A stretch of 64,000 nt of DNA from Burkholderia ubonensis (GCF_902833085.1 NZ_CADFEB010000011.1:333914-397913); one strand, 5' to 3'. Positions 17,332 through 25,775 are shown, counted from the stretch's first letter. The notes: a model not told the origin generated them from the letters alone. Made by a program: numbers and translations.

Positions 17332-18234
17332 ATGCGACGATCGACGAACCTGGCGCGCGCCCTCCAGCTATTCCTGCTGCTTGCCATCGCAAGCCCCGTC
17401 TGGGCGTTCCAGACGCGCGTAGTCACGATTCCCAGCGCAACGATGCGTCAATCGTTCGCGGCGACCGTCGTGCTGCCCAACGCTTACACGCACAGTACCC
17501 GCGCCGACCGCTTCCCCGCCGTCTACGTGCTGCACGGCTCGGGCGGCGACCATACCGACTGGACCGCGAACACGCGGATCGGCGAGCTGGCCGACCGCTA
17601 TCACGTGATTCTCGTGATGCCCGACGGCGGCCGCGAAAGCTGGTACATGGACAGCCCGTTCGATTCGGGCAGCCGCTACGAAACCTTCGTCGGCAAGGAA
17701 GTGGTGTCGTACATCGACACGCATTTCCGCACGATCGCGACGAAGCACGCCCGCGCGATCACCGGCCTCAGCATGGGCGGGTTCGGCGCGCTGCGCATCG
17801 CGCTCGACCGGCCGGACGCGTTCGGCGCGGCCGGCAGCATCAGCGGCGCGGTCGATCCGCGCAAATGCGGGGACGAGCCGGGCATCGATCACGTGTTCGG
17901 CGATCCGGGGCGGCATCCGTCATTCTGGAGCCGCAATGCGATCGTCGAGAGCGCCCGCGCATTCGCGCACTTGCACATGGACCTGACGATCGACTGCGGG
18001 TCCGACGACTCCCTCGTCGGCGCGAACCGCACACTGCACGAACGGCTGAACGCGCTCGGCGTGCCGCACGACTACGCGGAGCGGCCCGGCGGCCATACGT
18101 GGGACTACTGGGCAAACGCGATCCGCTACCAGGTGCTGTTCTTCGCGTCGTCGTTCCAGCGCAGCGGCTACGCATTCCACCGGCACACCGACGTCGCGGG
18201 CCACGCGACCGCCGCCACGTCGCGCGCCGGCTGA
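17332..18234 (+). CDS. Secreted esterase-family (esterase D/antigen 85-like) hydrolase
   Basis: 300 residues with a signal peptide (MRRSTNLARALQLFLLLAIA, cleavage near VWA-FQT). The mature part has YVLHGSGGDHTDWT, the oxyanion loop, GLSMGGFGALRIAL, the nucleophile elbow with catalytic Ser, and RPGGHTWDYWANAI near the C-terminus with the catalytic His. This is the putative-esterase fold shared by S-formylglutathione hydrolase, acetylxylan and feruloyl esterases and trehalose mycolyltransferases. Being periplasmic or secreted, a role on an exogenous ester is likelier than formaldehyde metabolism. It is separated from the upstream hydrolase by about 120 bases and probably has its own promoter. 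Confidence 0.85.
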   Translation: MRRSTNLARALQLFLLLAIASPVWAFQTRVVTIPSATMRQSFAATVVLPNAYTHSTRADRFPAVYVLHGSGGDHTDWTANTRIGELADRYHVILVMPDGGRESWYMDSPFDSGSRYETFVGKEVVSYIDTHFRTIATKHARAITGLSMGGFGALRIALDRPDAFGAAGSISGAVDPRKCGDEPGIDHVFGDPGRHPSFWSRNAIVESARAFAHLHMDLTIDCGSDDSLVGANRTLHERLNALGVPHDYAERPGGHTWDYWANAIRYQVLFFASSFQRSGYAFHRHTDVAGHATAATSRAG

Positions 18235-18358
18235 CGCCCGCCGCTACGCGTCACGCCTAAGCAAAGCTATTTGGTGCGCGGCCATCAGCGCCGCATACGG
18301 ATGTAGATGAACGCGTCGATCATTGCGATCGACGCCATGCAAACGGGAATCGGGGAAT

Positions 18359-18589
18359 CTAGTTGCGCTCGCGCGCGTCGGCGCTCACGACCCGGTCGAA
18401 GAATTCCTGCGCGCGCGCCAGCTCGTCGAGCGCGCGATCCAGTCGGGACATCGCCATCGCATATTCGACCGACGACACGTCGTCGTCGGCTTCGCCGCGC
18501 ACCGCGCGGAACGCCTGATCGACGTTGCGCGTTGCTTCGACGAAGCGTTGTGCGGCCCGGGCTTCTCGCGAACAGATGTGGGTGGACAT
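18359..18589 (-). CDS. Small hypothetical protein, 76 aa
   Basis: Starts MSTHICSREARAAQRFVEAT after a strong ribosome-binding site (GAGGGAGAAG on the minus strand, 6 bases before the ATG), which decided the start. The sequence is charged and almost wholly helical, with a likely coiled-coil stretch SRLDRALDELARAQEFFDRV near the end. There is no signal peptide, membrane segment or recognised motif. Confidence 0.65.
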   Translation of the reverse strand: MSTHICSREARAAQRFVEATRNVDQAFRAVRGEADDDVSSVEYAMAMSRLDRALDELARAQEFFDRVVSADARERN

Positions 18590-18854
18590 CGACACTTCTC
18601 CCTCAGGTTGCCTGTGTGAAGCATGCCGACGCTCAGTGTGCGTGGTGCGCATGGCGACTGCATGAACAACTGCCAACTGCCGGTCAACGCATCGGCCGCC
18701 GCGCCGCGCGCGTCAGCCGATTGTCCCTCTGCGCTCGCCGGTCCGCCACGACGAGATTGCAACAATTTCTGCGTGAAGCGGAACGTCCGCCGCACGCGCA
18801 TCCATCGCGCTGCCCTTCCTGAAACGCTCCCGCCCTGTTCAACCGCCGCTTACG

Positions 18855-19760
18855 TTATGCGCGGCCGACGCGCGGATGCGTCAGCCCGCCGAACGGCGCG
18901 GATTCGCCCGGCGACAAGTCGAACAGATCGCGCGTGAAACCGCGCGCATCCTCCGCTACCGGACGGCTGCGCAGGCGCGTGGCATGCGCCGGCGCAACAT
19001 ACGCCGACGCCGTTTCGATCAGCGGCACGTCGAACAGGTCGCGCGTGAAGCCGCGCACGTCCTCCGTCGACGAGCGGCCGCGCAAGCGCGTGACCAGTTC
19101 GACGAAACGATCGAAATCGCCGTCGCGCGTCGCCTTGTTCACCGCCGCGAGATCGCGCGCCTTCAGCACGCTCGGCTGCGTGAGGCGCACGAAATACGGC
19201 GCTTCGAGCTCGACCGACAGCGCGAGCGGATAGCTTTTGCCGCCCTGCTCCGCGGGCCGGCCGAGCGAGTCGACGACCACCGCGCCTTGCGCCGCGCCGA
19301 GCGCCCTGCCGGTGCTCACGTTGCGCAGCTGGTCCGGATACACGCGCAGGCGCGTGCCGATCGTGAGCGCGGTGGACGACGCGCACACGAGCGCGTAGTG
19401 ATGCTCGCGCGGCCGGCCGGACGGCAGCTTCGCGCGGCTCGTGATGAACGTGTGCGGCGGCAGCTGCCGCACCTGGCCGCCCGCATCGACCCACGCATTC
19501 CACAACAGCACGTTGCCGCGCCCGCGCTCGGCCGCGCGCGTGCGCGCCGCGACCGGCGAGAACAGCGCGAGCAGCGAGCCCGTGCGATGCGCGGCAACCT
19601 GCGCGCTGTTGCCGAGCGGCTGGTTGATCCCCCACAGAAACCGCCCGCCCCCCAGCCGGCGCTCCCATTCCTTGCGGAGCACCACGGTGGCCAGTTCTTC
19701 GCCGGACTCGGCGCCGATCTTGGTCCAGCAAAACGTACGAGGGAGGTGTTTCAGTGTCAT
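18855..19760 (-). CDS. Unknown protein with duplicated C-terminal motif, divergent from an HTH gene
   Basis: 301 residues from MTLKHLPRTFCWTKIGAESG; the start was chosen by the onset of the HLPRTFCWTKIG block and a weak GAGAAAG site. The N-terminal 150 residues include RKEWERRLGGGRFLWGIN and an Arg-rich, Trp-rich beta pattern; I do not recognise it with certainty. The C-terminal 70 residues contain a near-exact repeat, EDVRGFTRDLFDVPLIET and EDARGFTRDLFDLSPGES, about 32 residues apart. No signal peptide or membrane segment, so it should be cytoplasmic. It is divergent, at 70 bases, from a small HTH regulator, a layout common for accessory modules. Confidence 0.7.
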   Translation of the reverse strand: MTLKHLPRTFCWTKIGAESGEELATVVLRKEWERRLGGGRFLWGINQPLGNSAQVAAHRTGSLLALFSPVAARTRAAERGRGNVLLWNAWVDAGGQVRQLPPHTFITSRAKLPSGRPREHHYALVCASSTALTIGTRLRVYPDQLRNVSTGRALGAAQGAVVVDSLGRPAEQGGKSYPLALSVELEAPYFVRLTQPSVLKARDLAAVNKATRDGDFDRFVELVTRLRGRSSTEDVRGFTRDLFDVPLIETASAYVAPAHATRLRSRPVAEDARGFTRDLFDLSPGESAPFGGLTHPRVGRA

Positions 19761-19803
19761 CAACTTTCTCAGGGCGCAGCCGCTTGCCAGCTTCAGCAAA
19801 TCA

Positions 19804-19832
19804 TTCAACAACCGTAACTGTATAGGTATAAT
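19804..19832 (+). promoter_or_regulatory. Candidate sigma-70 promoter, possibly leaderless
   Basis: A perfect -10 box TATAAT at 19827-19832 lies 17 bases after TTCAAC (half-match to TTGACA). Transcription would begin near 19839, at or next to the in-frame ATG at 19840, implying a leaderless mRNA for the HTH gene if that start is used. Confidence 0.5.
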
Positions 19833-20178
19833 GCATGACATGGAAGCCCCGGACGATGATTTTCCCATTGATGACCTGTTGCGCCGCCTGTCGGCAGATA
19901 CCCGCTCGTCCAGCGAAATAGCGCGGCTTTCCGGAGTCAGCCAGCCGACCGTGTCGCGCCTTCGGCAGTCGAACGGCCGGCGCCTGCGTCGCAGCACCCC
20001 ATTCAATAAGCTATGCAGTTTCTATGGCGTCGACGTGCATCCGTCGCGGCGCCGCTATAACGAATTGCTGCGCGACGCGATCGTCGACGCGTGGGACGGC
20101 TCCGACGAGCACGGGCGCGCGCTGCTGGTCGTGATCAAGGGTTTGAAGGATTTGCAGGCCAAGGCCGACGACGGATGA
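19831..20178 (+). CDS. Small helix-turn-helix DNA-binding protein
   Basis: 115 residues from the first ATG, or 112 from the ATG at 19840 (MEAPDDDFPIDDLLRRLS), which I think more likely because the TATAAT box overlaps the first. A Cro/CI-type HTH is evident: SSSEIARLSGVSQPTVSRLR, followed by PFNKLCSFYGVDV as the capping helix. The C-terminal half (RRYNELLRDAIVDAWDGSD) is helical and may dimerise. It is divergent from the unknown 301-residue gene and likely controls the 70-base spacer between them. Confidence 0.8.
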   Translation: MHDMEAPDDDFPIDDLLRRLSADTRSSSEIARLSGVSQPTVSRLRQSNGRRLRRSTPFNKLCSFYGVDVHPSRRRYNELLRDAIVDAWDGSDEHGRALLVVIKGLKDLQAKADDG

Positions 20179-20208
20179 CGGCCTGGGGCAGGCGCGAAGC
20201 AACATCAC

Positions 20209-20245
20209 CGCGGGCGGTGACGATCGAGTGTCGTCACCGCCCGCG
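20209..20245. terminator. Bidirectional hairpin terminator between HTH gene and exbD
   Basis: A 15-bp perfect stem (CGCGGGCGGTGACGA pairing with TCGTCACCGCCCGCG) around a 7-base loop lies between two convergent genes. No clear T-tract follows on either side, so efficiency is uncertain. Confidence 0.7.
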
Positions 20246-20355
20246 TTGCATGTCGGCGACGTCAATGTGCGTGTCGCTGCTGACGCGCGCGGCGGCGTCG
20301 ATGGCGGGTCAGGCTGATTGCAGGTTTGCGCTGACTGCCGGAAGAACTATTCAGG

Positions 20356-20793
20356 TCAGGGAAGCGTGCGTGAACGGGCAGGTGCGGGATCGGTCATGAA
20401 ACCGATCTTCGTGAGGCCGGCTGCCTGCGCCGCCGACAGCAGTTTCGCGACGCCGTCGTAGCGCGCCGCGCGATCGGCCGACAGGCGCAGCTCCGGTTGC
20501 GGCGCCGCGCGGGCCGCGGCGGCCAGGTGCGCCATCAGTTCGGCGTCGGACACCACGTGCGCATCCCAGCTCACGCGGCCGCTCGCATCGATCGCGACGT
20601 CCACGTGCGGCGCGCGCAGCGCGTCGGGCCGGCTGCTCGCTTGCGGCAGCGCGATGCGCGCCGCGTGGTGCAGCACCGGCAACGTCACCATGAACACCAC
20701 CAGCAGCACGAGCATCACGTCGATCAGCGGCGTCATGTTGATTTCGGCCGCGAGCGCCATCCCGTCGTCGCGGTCGCTCGGCATCGCACTCAT
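20356..20793 (-). CDS. exbD: ExbD-type energy-transducing proton channel subunit
   Basis: 145-residue inner-membrane protein with one membrane helix (INMTPLIDVMLVLLVVFMV) carrying the conserved Asp of ExbD/TolR (in PLIDVML), which shuttles protons, followed by a periplasmic domain. With ExbB it powers TonB to open outer-membrane receptors. It overlaps exbB by ATGA and is the last gene of the pqqABCDE-tonB-exbBD run. The context suggests a transport job tied to PQQ-enzyme function rather than general iron uptake. Confidence 0.9.
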   Translation of the reverse strand: MSAMPSDRDDGMALAAEINMTPLIDVMLVLLVVFMVTLPVLHHAARIALPQASSRPDALRAPHVDVAIDASGRVSWDAHVVSDAELMAHLAAAARAAPQPELRLSADRAARYDGVAKLLSAAQAAGLTKIGFMTDPAPARSRTLP

Positions 20794-21533
20794 GCGCGTG
20801 CTCCACCGGCAGCCGGCCGCGCGACGGCTTCCTCGTCCGGTTGCGATTCCGGCGGCGCGACCGTCACGGGCCCGCTGCCCGTCAGCAGCAGCAGATGCAG
20901 GCCGTGCGCGAAACGCTCGAGCCGCACGACGATATCGCGCGACAGGCGCGCCAGCGTGTTGTAGCCCAGCACGGCGGGAATCGCGACGCACAGGCCGAAC
21001 GCCGTCATCACCAGCGCCTCGCCGACCGGCCCGGCCACCCGGTCGAGACTCGCGTCGCCGCTCGCGCCGAGCGACAGCAGCGCGTGATAGATCCCCCACA
21101 CCGTGCCCAGCAGGCCGACGAACGGCGCGGTGCTGCCGATCGACGCGAGCAGGCCGAGCCCGCGCTGCAACCGCGCGGCCGATTCGTCGACCGACGTCTT
21201 CAGGCTGCGCGACAGCCAGTCGCCCGGATCGATCCGGTCGTGCAGCCGCTGCCGGTGCGCCTCGTGACGGGCCAGCGCCGTTTGCCCGGCATGCGCGAGG
21301 TCGAAGAACGGCATCCCCGGCCCGCCGAACGCGCGCATGCCGCTGCCCATGCCGCCGGCGTCCCAGAACCGCGCTTCCGCACGCACGGCGCGCCGCCGGA
21401 TGCCGCCGAGCTCGATCGCCTTGAGCGCGATCACCGTCCATGACGCGATCGACATCGCGACGAGCGACAGCGCGACCGCGCGCGTCATCGGGTCGCCCTG
21501 CGCCCACACGTGACCGATTCCATAGGCTGTCAT
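20790..21533 (-). CDS. exbB: ExbB-type energy-transducing proton channel subunit
   Basis: 247 residues of the MotA/TolQ/ExbB family. A first helix (AVALSLVAMSIASWTVIALK) is followed by a cytoplasmic loop and the paired C-terminal helices with GLLGTVWGIYHALLSLG and AFGLCVAIPAVLGYN, the family signature. The start at MTAYGIGHVW gives a normal ExbB length; longer upstream frame lies within tonB. The gene follows tonB by 13 bases and overlaps exbD (ATGA). Confidence 0.9.
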   Translation of the reverse strand: MTAYGIGHVWAQGDPMTRAVALSLVAMSIASWTVIALKAIELGGIRRRAVRAEARFWDAGGMGSGMRAFGGPGMPFFDLAHAGQTALARHEAHRQRLHDRIDPGDWLSRSLKTSVDESAARLQRGLGLLASIGSTAPFVGLLGTVWGIYHALLSLGASGDASLDRVAGPVGEALVMTAFGLCVAIPAVLGYNTLARLSRDIVVRLERFAHGLHLLLLTGSGPVTVAPPESQPDEEAVARPAAGGARA

Positions 21534-21546
21534 GAGAAGTCTCCTG

Positions 21547-22287
21547 TCACTCGTCGAGATTGAACGTGACGGGCGCATGCGCCCGCGTCGGCGTCGCGAC
21601 GCCTTCTTCCAGATGCGGCGCGCAGCGGCTCGCAAGGACCGCTTCGCGCGCCGCCGCGTCGAGGCGCAGGTAGCCGCTGCCGGTCACGACGCGCGCCGCG
21701 ACGACCCGGCCCGTTGCGTCGGTTTCCAGTTCGACGATCACGGTGCCGTGCTCACCCATGCGCAGCGATTGCGGCGGGTAGTCCGGCTTGACCAGCGCAC
21801 AGGCGGGATGCGCGACGAAGCGCGGGGTCTGCGTCTGCGTCTGCGCCGCATTGGACACCGCATCACTCGACGGCACACTGCGACGTTCATCCGCCGAGGC
21901 GACCGGAGCTTGCCGCGACCCATCCGGCACGGGTACGTCGTGCGCCGGCGCCCGAGGGTACGCGGACGCCGGCGGCCGCGAGGTCGCCGGCTCCCTGCGC
22001 GCCGCCGGCTTGGGCGCCGGCCCTGCCTGCCGCATCGCACGCGGCATGGCGACTGCCGCCGCCGCGGTGGCAGCCGTCGACGCAATCAGCGTCGCGATCA
22101 TCACCTGCCGGCGCACGGGCACGCTGTGCAAGGCTCCATCGCGCAAGACCAGCGCAAGAAGCCCCGCATGCAGCATGCACACGCCCACGACAATCGATAC
22201 GATCCGCTTCACGCCGCGACCGGCGCGCTCGCATGCGCCTTCGTCCGGCCGGGTCGCATCGCGCACATCGACGACGGCTGTGCTCAT
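21547..22287 (-). CDS. tonB: TonB-type energy transducer
   Basis: 246 residues. A short cytoplasmic part is followed by a single hydrophobic anchor (IVSIVVGVCMLHAGLLALVL). A Pro/Ala-rich spacer (about residues 85-135) crosses the periplasm, and the C-terminal TonB domain has VKPDYPPQSLRMGEHGTVIV and a final VTFNLDE strand. It differs from general TonB in its short linker. It sits 48 bases after pqqE and just before exbB and exbD, so it is most likely co-transcribed with PQQ synthesis and dedicated to the receptor encoded at 29247-31577, which is inference from location. Confidence 0.88.
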   Translation of the reverse strand: MSTAVVDVRDATRPDEGACERAGRGVKRIVSIVVGVCMLHAGLLALVLRDGALHSVPVRRQVMIATLIASTAATAAAAVAMPRAMRQAGPAPKPAARREPATSRPPASAYPRAPAHDVPVPDGSRQAPVASADERRSVPSSDAVSNAAQTQTQTPRFVAHPACALVKPDYPPQSLRMGEHGTVIVELETDATGRVVAARVVTGSGYLRLDAAAREAVLASRCAPHLEEGVATPTRAHAPVTFNLDE

Positions 22288-22335
22288 CGCTTTGCCTCGC
22301 TCGTCCTCATCGTCGTGGCCGCCCGGCGCCTTCGC

Positions 22336-23472
22336 TCAATCGCGCGCGGCCGCGCAGCGCGCCAGCGAATTTTCCTTGCTGCGATAGACCAGCGGCTGTT
22401 CGTCGCGGCGCGCGGGTTCCCGCGCGAATCGCACCGCCTGCTCGACCTGCCCGTGATGCGCCGACTTCGCACAGACCGGATCGGCGTTCGCCGGATCGCC
22501 CGTCAGCAGGTACGCCTGGCATCGGCAGCCGCCGTGATCGGCGTGACGCTCGTCACAGGTGCGGCACGGCTCGCGCATCCAGCCGTCGCCGCGAAACGCG
22601 TTGAACGCGTCGCTGTCGTACCAGATCTCCTTCAACGACCGGTCGCGCACGTTCGGCAGCGCGAGCCCCGGCAGCGAACGCGCGGCATGACACGGCAGCG
22701 CGGTGCCGTCCGGCGCGACGCCGACGAACACCGAGCCCCAGCCGTTCATGCAGGCCTTCGGCCGCTGCTCGAAATAATCGGGCACGACGAACAGGATCCG
22801 GCAACGCTCGCCGATGAGCTTGCGATAGCGGTTGACCGTATCCTCGGCGTCGCGCAGCTGCTCGGCGGTCGGCATCAGCTGGTCGCGATTGAGCAACGCC
22901 CATCCGTAGTACTGAGTATTCGCCAGCTCCAGGTAATCGGCGCCGAGATCGAGCGCCATCTCGATGATCTGGCCCACGTGCGGCAGGTTGTAGCGATGCA
23001 GCACGCAGTTGAGCACCATCGGATAGCCGTGCGCCTTGACGAGCCGCGCGACGCCGCGCTTCAGCTCGAACGTGCGGGTGCTGGTCAGGAAATCGTTCAG
23101 CTCGCGCGTCGAATCCTGCAGCGACACCTGGATATGATCGAGCCCCGCGGACTTGAGCCGCTCGATGCGCGCCGCGTTCAAGCCGATGCCCGACGTGATC
23201 AGGTTCGTATAGAAGCCGAGCCCGCGCGCGTGCGCGACGAGCGTCTCGAGGTCGCCGCGCTGCAGCGGCTCGCCGCCCGAGAAGCCGATCTGCGCGGCGC
23301 CGAGCGCGCGCGCGTCGTTGATCACCGTGCGCCACGCATCGGTGTCGAGCTCCGGGCCGTGCGTCGCGAAGTCGATCGGGTTGTAGCAGAACGCGCAATG
23401 CAGCGGGCAGCGGTACGTGAGCTCCGCGAGCAGCCACAGCGGCGCGGACGGACGGGAAGTGTCGGGCGTCAT
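22336..23472 (-). CDS. pqqE: PQQ biosynthesis radical SAM enzyme PqqE
   Basis: 378 residues. PqqE forms the carbon-carbon bond between Glu and Tyr of the PqqA peptide held by PqqD. The radical SAM cluster motif C-x3-C-x2-C is in YRCPLHCAFCYN (about residues 21-30). The GGEP motif of SAM binding is FSGGEPLQRGD. The SPASM region carries the auxiliary cluster cysteines, including ACMNGWGS and PCRTCDERHADHGGCRCQA. The start overlaps the region immediately after pqqD (1 base gap). All catalytic features are intact, so it should be active. Confidence 0.97.
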   Translation of the reverse strand: MTPDTSRPSAPLWLLAELTYRCPLHCAFCYNPIDFATHGPELDTDAWRTVINDARALGAAQIGFSGGEPLQRGDLETLVAHARGLGFYTNLITSGIGLNAARIERLKSAGLDHIQVSLQDSTRELNDFLTSTRTFELKRGVARLVKAHGYPMVLNCVLHRYNLPHVGQIIEMALDLGADYLELANTQYYGWALLNRDQLMPTAEQLRDAEDTVNRYRKLIGERCRILFVVPDYFEQRPKACMNGWGSVFVGVAPDGTALPCHAARSLPGLALPNVRDRSLKEIWYDSDAFNAFRGDGWMREPCRTCDERHADHGGCRCQAYLLTGDPANADPVCAKSAHHGQVEQAVRFAREPARRDEQPLVYRSKENSLARCAAARD

Positions 23473-23473
23473 G

Positions 23474-23755
23474 TCAGTCGAGCCAGCCGCGCAGCCGCGC
23501 ATGATCGAGGAAGCGGTACACGTCGGCGGCGAGGTCGGACTGGCTGAACAACTGCTCGAGTTCGCCGATGATGTCGTCCAGCTCGCGCGTGCCGTCGCAG
23601 CGCGCGAGGATCTCGCCCGCGCTCGGGTTGAGCTTGACCATCCCTTCCGGATAGAGGAGCACGTAGGCATCCTGGGCCACCTCCCACTGCAGGCGGTACA
23701 TGCCCCTCAGGCAGGGGCGCAGCGGCACGCCGCTGGCGGCATCGATGGCGTTCAT
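23474..23755 (-). CDS. pqqD: PQQ biosynthesis peptide chaperone PqqD
   Basis: 93 residues. PqqD binds PqqA and presents it to PqqE. The family text is clear: GMYRLQWEVAQDAYVLLYPE GMVKLN, then SAGEILARCDGTRELDDII. The start at MNAIDAASG overlaps the pqqC stop by ATGA; pqqE follows after 1 base. This is the compact winged-helix-like RiPP-recognition fold by family knowledge. Freestanding, not fused to PqqC or PqqE. Confidence 0.96.
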   Translation of the reverse strand: MNAIDAASGVPLRPCLRGMYRLQWEVAQDAYVLLYPEGMVKLNPSAGEILARCDGTRELDDIIGELEQLFSQSDLAADVYRFLDHARLRGWLD

Positions 23756-24477
23756 AGGGGGTAGGCCTTTTCGACGGCGTCGAGGATCGACCAGAGAATG
23801 TCCAGCTTGAACTGCAGGATGCCGAGCGCGCGCTGTTGCGCATCCGGCGTCGTGAAATGCTGCAGCGTGACCGCGAGCCCGTGCTCGACGTCGCGCTGCG
23901 CGAGCGGCACGCGGCTGCGGAAGTAATGCAGCCCGTCCGGCTCGATCCACGGGTAATGCGACGGCCAGCCCGCGAGCCGGTCGAGATGGATCTGCGGCGC
24001 GAACATCTCCGTCAGCGACGAGCACACGGCTTCCTGCCACGGCGCGCGCCGCGCGAAATTCACGTACGCGTCGACCGCGAAGCGCACGCCGGGCACCACG
24101 TGCTCGAGCGACCACAGCTCGGCGCGATCGAGTCCGCACGCCTCGCCGAGCCGCACCCACGCCTCGATGCCGCCTTCGTTGTCGCCGTTGCCGTCGTGGT
24201 CGATCAGCCGCTGGATCCACCGGCGCCGCGTGTCGCGGTCGGGGCAATTCGACAGGATCGCCGCGTCCTTGAGCGGGATGTTGATCTGGTAGTAGAAGCG
24301 GTTCGCGACCCAGCCGCGAATCTGCGCGGGCGAGCACGCGCCGCTGTTGAGCAGCCGGTTGAACGGATGATGAATGTGATAGCGCGATTCGAGCGCGCGC
24401 AGCCGCGATTCGAATTCGGTCGCGGTCCAGGGCGTCGCGTGCAACGCCGTAGCGGAGATCGGTGCGTTCATCGTCAT
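23752..24477 (-). CDS. pqqC: PQQ synthase PqqC
   Basis: 241 residues. Cofactor-free oxidase that carries out the last eight-electron oxidation and ring closure to PQQ. Typical text: YHIHHPFNRLLNSGACSPAQ, GWVANRFYYQINIPLKDAAI with active-site residues, WIQRLIDHDG and QHFTTPDAQQRALGILQFK. The start MTMNAPIS was chosen because its ATG overlaps the pqqB stop (ATGA); the second Met is an alternative. The length agrees with the family. It sits in the standard pqqBCDE order. Confidence 0.96.
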   Translation of the reverse strand: MTMNAPISATALHATPWTATEFESRLRALESRYHIHHPFNRLLNSGACSPAQIRGWVANRFYYQINIPLKDAAILSNCPDRDTRRRWIQRLIDHDGNGDNEGGIEAWVRLGEACGLDRAELWSLEHVVPGVRFAVDAYVNFARRAPWQEAVCSSLTEMFAPQIHLDRLAGWPSHYPWIEPDGLHYFRSRVPLAQRDVEHGLAVTLQHFTTPDAQQRALGILQFKLDILWSILDAVEKAYPL

Positions 24478-25397
24478 ACCTGGAATTGCATGCCGTCGTG
24501 CGCGACGTCGATGCCATGCGCGCGCAGGCGTGCGTGCTCGGCGGAATGCGGGTCGAGAATCGGGTTCGTGTTGTTGATGTGCGTGAGCACCTTGCGCGTG
24601 CGCGCGGGCAGCGCGTCGAGCCAGTCGATCATGCCGGGCTGCCCGCGTTCCGCGCACTGCGCGAGATGCCCCATGTCGGCCGCGTGCTTGCTCGACAGGC
24701 CGAGATCGATCATCTCGGTGCCGGTCCAGAACGTGCCGTCCACCAGCACGAGGTCGGCATCGCGCATCGCCGCGCGCACGTCGTCGGTGACGGCCGCGAG
24801 CCCCGGCGCGTAGAACGCGCGCCGGCCGCTCGCGACGTCTTCGATCGACAGCGCGACGTTGTCGCCGGGTGCGGCCGACGCGCGCCTCGGCGAATAAGGC
24901 GGCGCCTTGCTGTCGACGGGAATCGCGGTAAAGCGGATGCCGCCGGCCGCGGGCACCGAGAACGGCTCGCCGAGCGCGATCGTGTGCACATCGACGCCGC
25001 AGTAATGGCCGAGCAGCGGCACGAGCGGCAACCCGGTCGACAGGTCGTCGAGCACCGGCGCGGTCGCGTAAAGCGGCAGCGGCGTCGAACGCTCGCGCAG
25101 CATCACGAGGCCCGTCACGTGGTCGATCTGCGCATCGCACAGCACGACGGCGGCAATGCCGCTGTCGCGGATCGCGCGCGCCGGCTGCAGGTCCGGATTC
25201 GCGCGCAACTGGGAAAGGAGGTCGGGCGACGCGTTGACGAGGATCCAGTCGATGCCGTCGTCGCTGACCGCGATCGACGACTGCGTGCGCGGCAGCACGT
25301 CGCCCGCGCCGTTGCGCGCGCGGCGGCAGTTCGCGCAGTTGCAGTTCCATTGCGGCAGGCCGCCGCCGGCTCCCGAGCCGAGTATCTTGATCTTCAT
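24474..25397 (-). CDS. pqqB: PQQ biosynthesis protein PqqB
   Basis: 307 residues of the metallo-beta-lactamase fold; proposed to hydroxylate the tyrosine of the processed peptide. It begins KIKILGSGAGGGLPQWNCNC with the Cys-rich zinc motif CNCANC, typical of PqqB, then LCDAQIDHVTGLVMLRE with the His/Asp metal ligands, DSKAPPYSP, VDGTFWTGTEM, and HINNTNPILD near the end. It follows pqqA by 64 bases, the usual gap. Confidence 0.96.
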   Translation of the reverse strand: MKIKILGSGAGGGLPQWNCNCANCRRARNGAGDVLPRTQSSIAVSDDGIDWILVNASPDLLSQLRANPDLQPARAIRDSGIAAVVLCDAQIDHVTGLVMLRERSTPLPLYATAPVLDDLSTGLPLVPLLGHYCGVDVHTIALGEPFSVPAAGGIRFTAIPVDSKAPPYSPRRASAAPGDNVALSIEDVASGRRAFYAPGLAAVTDDVRAAMRDADLVLVDGTFWTGTEMIDLGLSSKHAADMGHLAQCAERGQPGMIDWLDALPARTRKVLTHINNTNPILDPHSAEHARLRAHGIDVAHDGMQFQV

Positions 25398-25461
25398 GGG
25401 CGTCTTCTCCCGAGGCTGCCCGCGCCGCGCACGGCGGCGCGGGCAGCGCATCGCGCGGCGA

Positions 25462-25536
25462 TCAGCGGTTGGCGATGTACATCGTGATTTCGAAGCCGAA
25501 GCGCAAGTCGGTGTAAGACGGGGTCGTCCACTGCAT
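25462..25536 (-). CDS. pqqA: PQQ precursor peptide PqqA
   Basis: 24-residue ribosomal precursor of pyrroloquinoline quinone. Glu16 and Tyr20 sit in FEITMY, the E-x3-Y motif whose side chains become PQQ; the N-terminus MQWTTPSYTDLRFG is typical. A strong ribosome-binding site (AAGGAGAC, 6 bases before the ATG) supports high expression. It is the first gene of the pqqABCDE-tonB-exbBD run and lies 56 bases after the predicted start point of a -24/-12 promoter. Confidence 0.97.
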   Translation of the reverse strand: MQWTTPSYTDLRFGFEITMYIANR

Positions 25537-25603
25537 GATGTGTCTCCTTGTTTCAGTTGATGAATCGAAGCACCGCGCCAATCGAGCGGCCGATTCCTCT
25601 TCA

Positions 25604-25618
25604 GCAAGGAGCGTGCCG
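25604..25618 (-). promoter_or_regulatory. Sigma-54 (-24/-12) promoter of the pqq operon
   Basis: On the minus strand CGGCACGCTCCTTGCT matches TGGCACG-N4-TTGC except the first T. The GG and GC doublets have the required spacing. The predicted start is near 25592, giving a leader of about 56 bases to pqqA. Confidence 0.78.
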
Positions 25619-25775
25619 AAGCCGCGCAAGGCGCGCGCGAACGCTGCGTGCACCCGCCGCCCGGGCATCCGGACGAAATCCTGACGAATTGCCGAAACGA
25701 TCCGCGCGCATGTGCACCTCCATCGCGGCGGTACGACGCGCGGGGACGAGGACGAGTGTTCAATCGTGGAGCACC

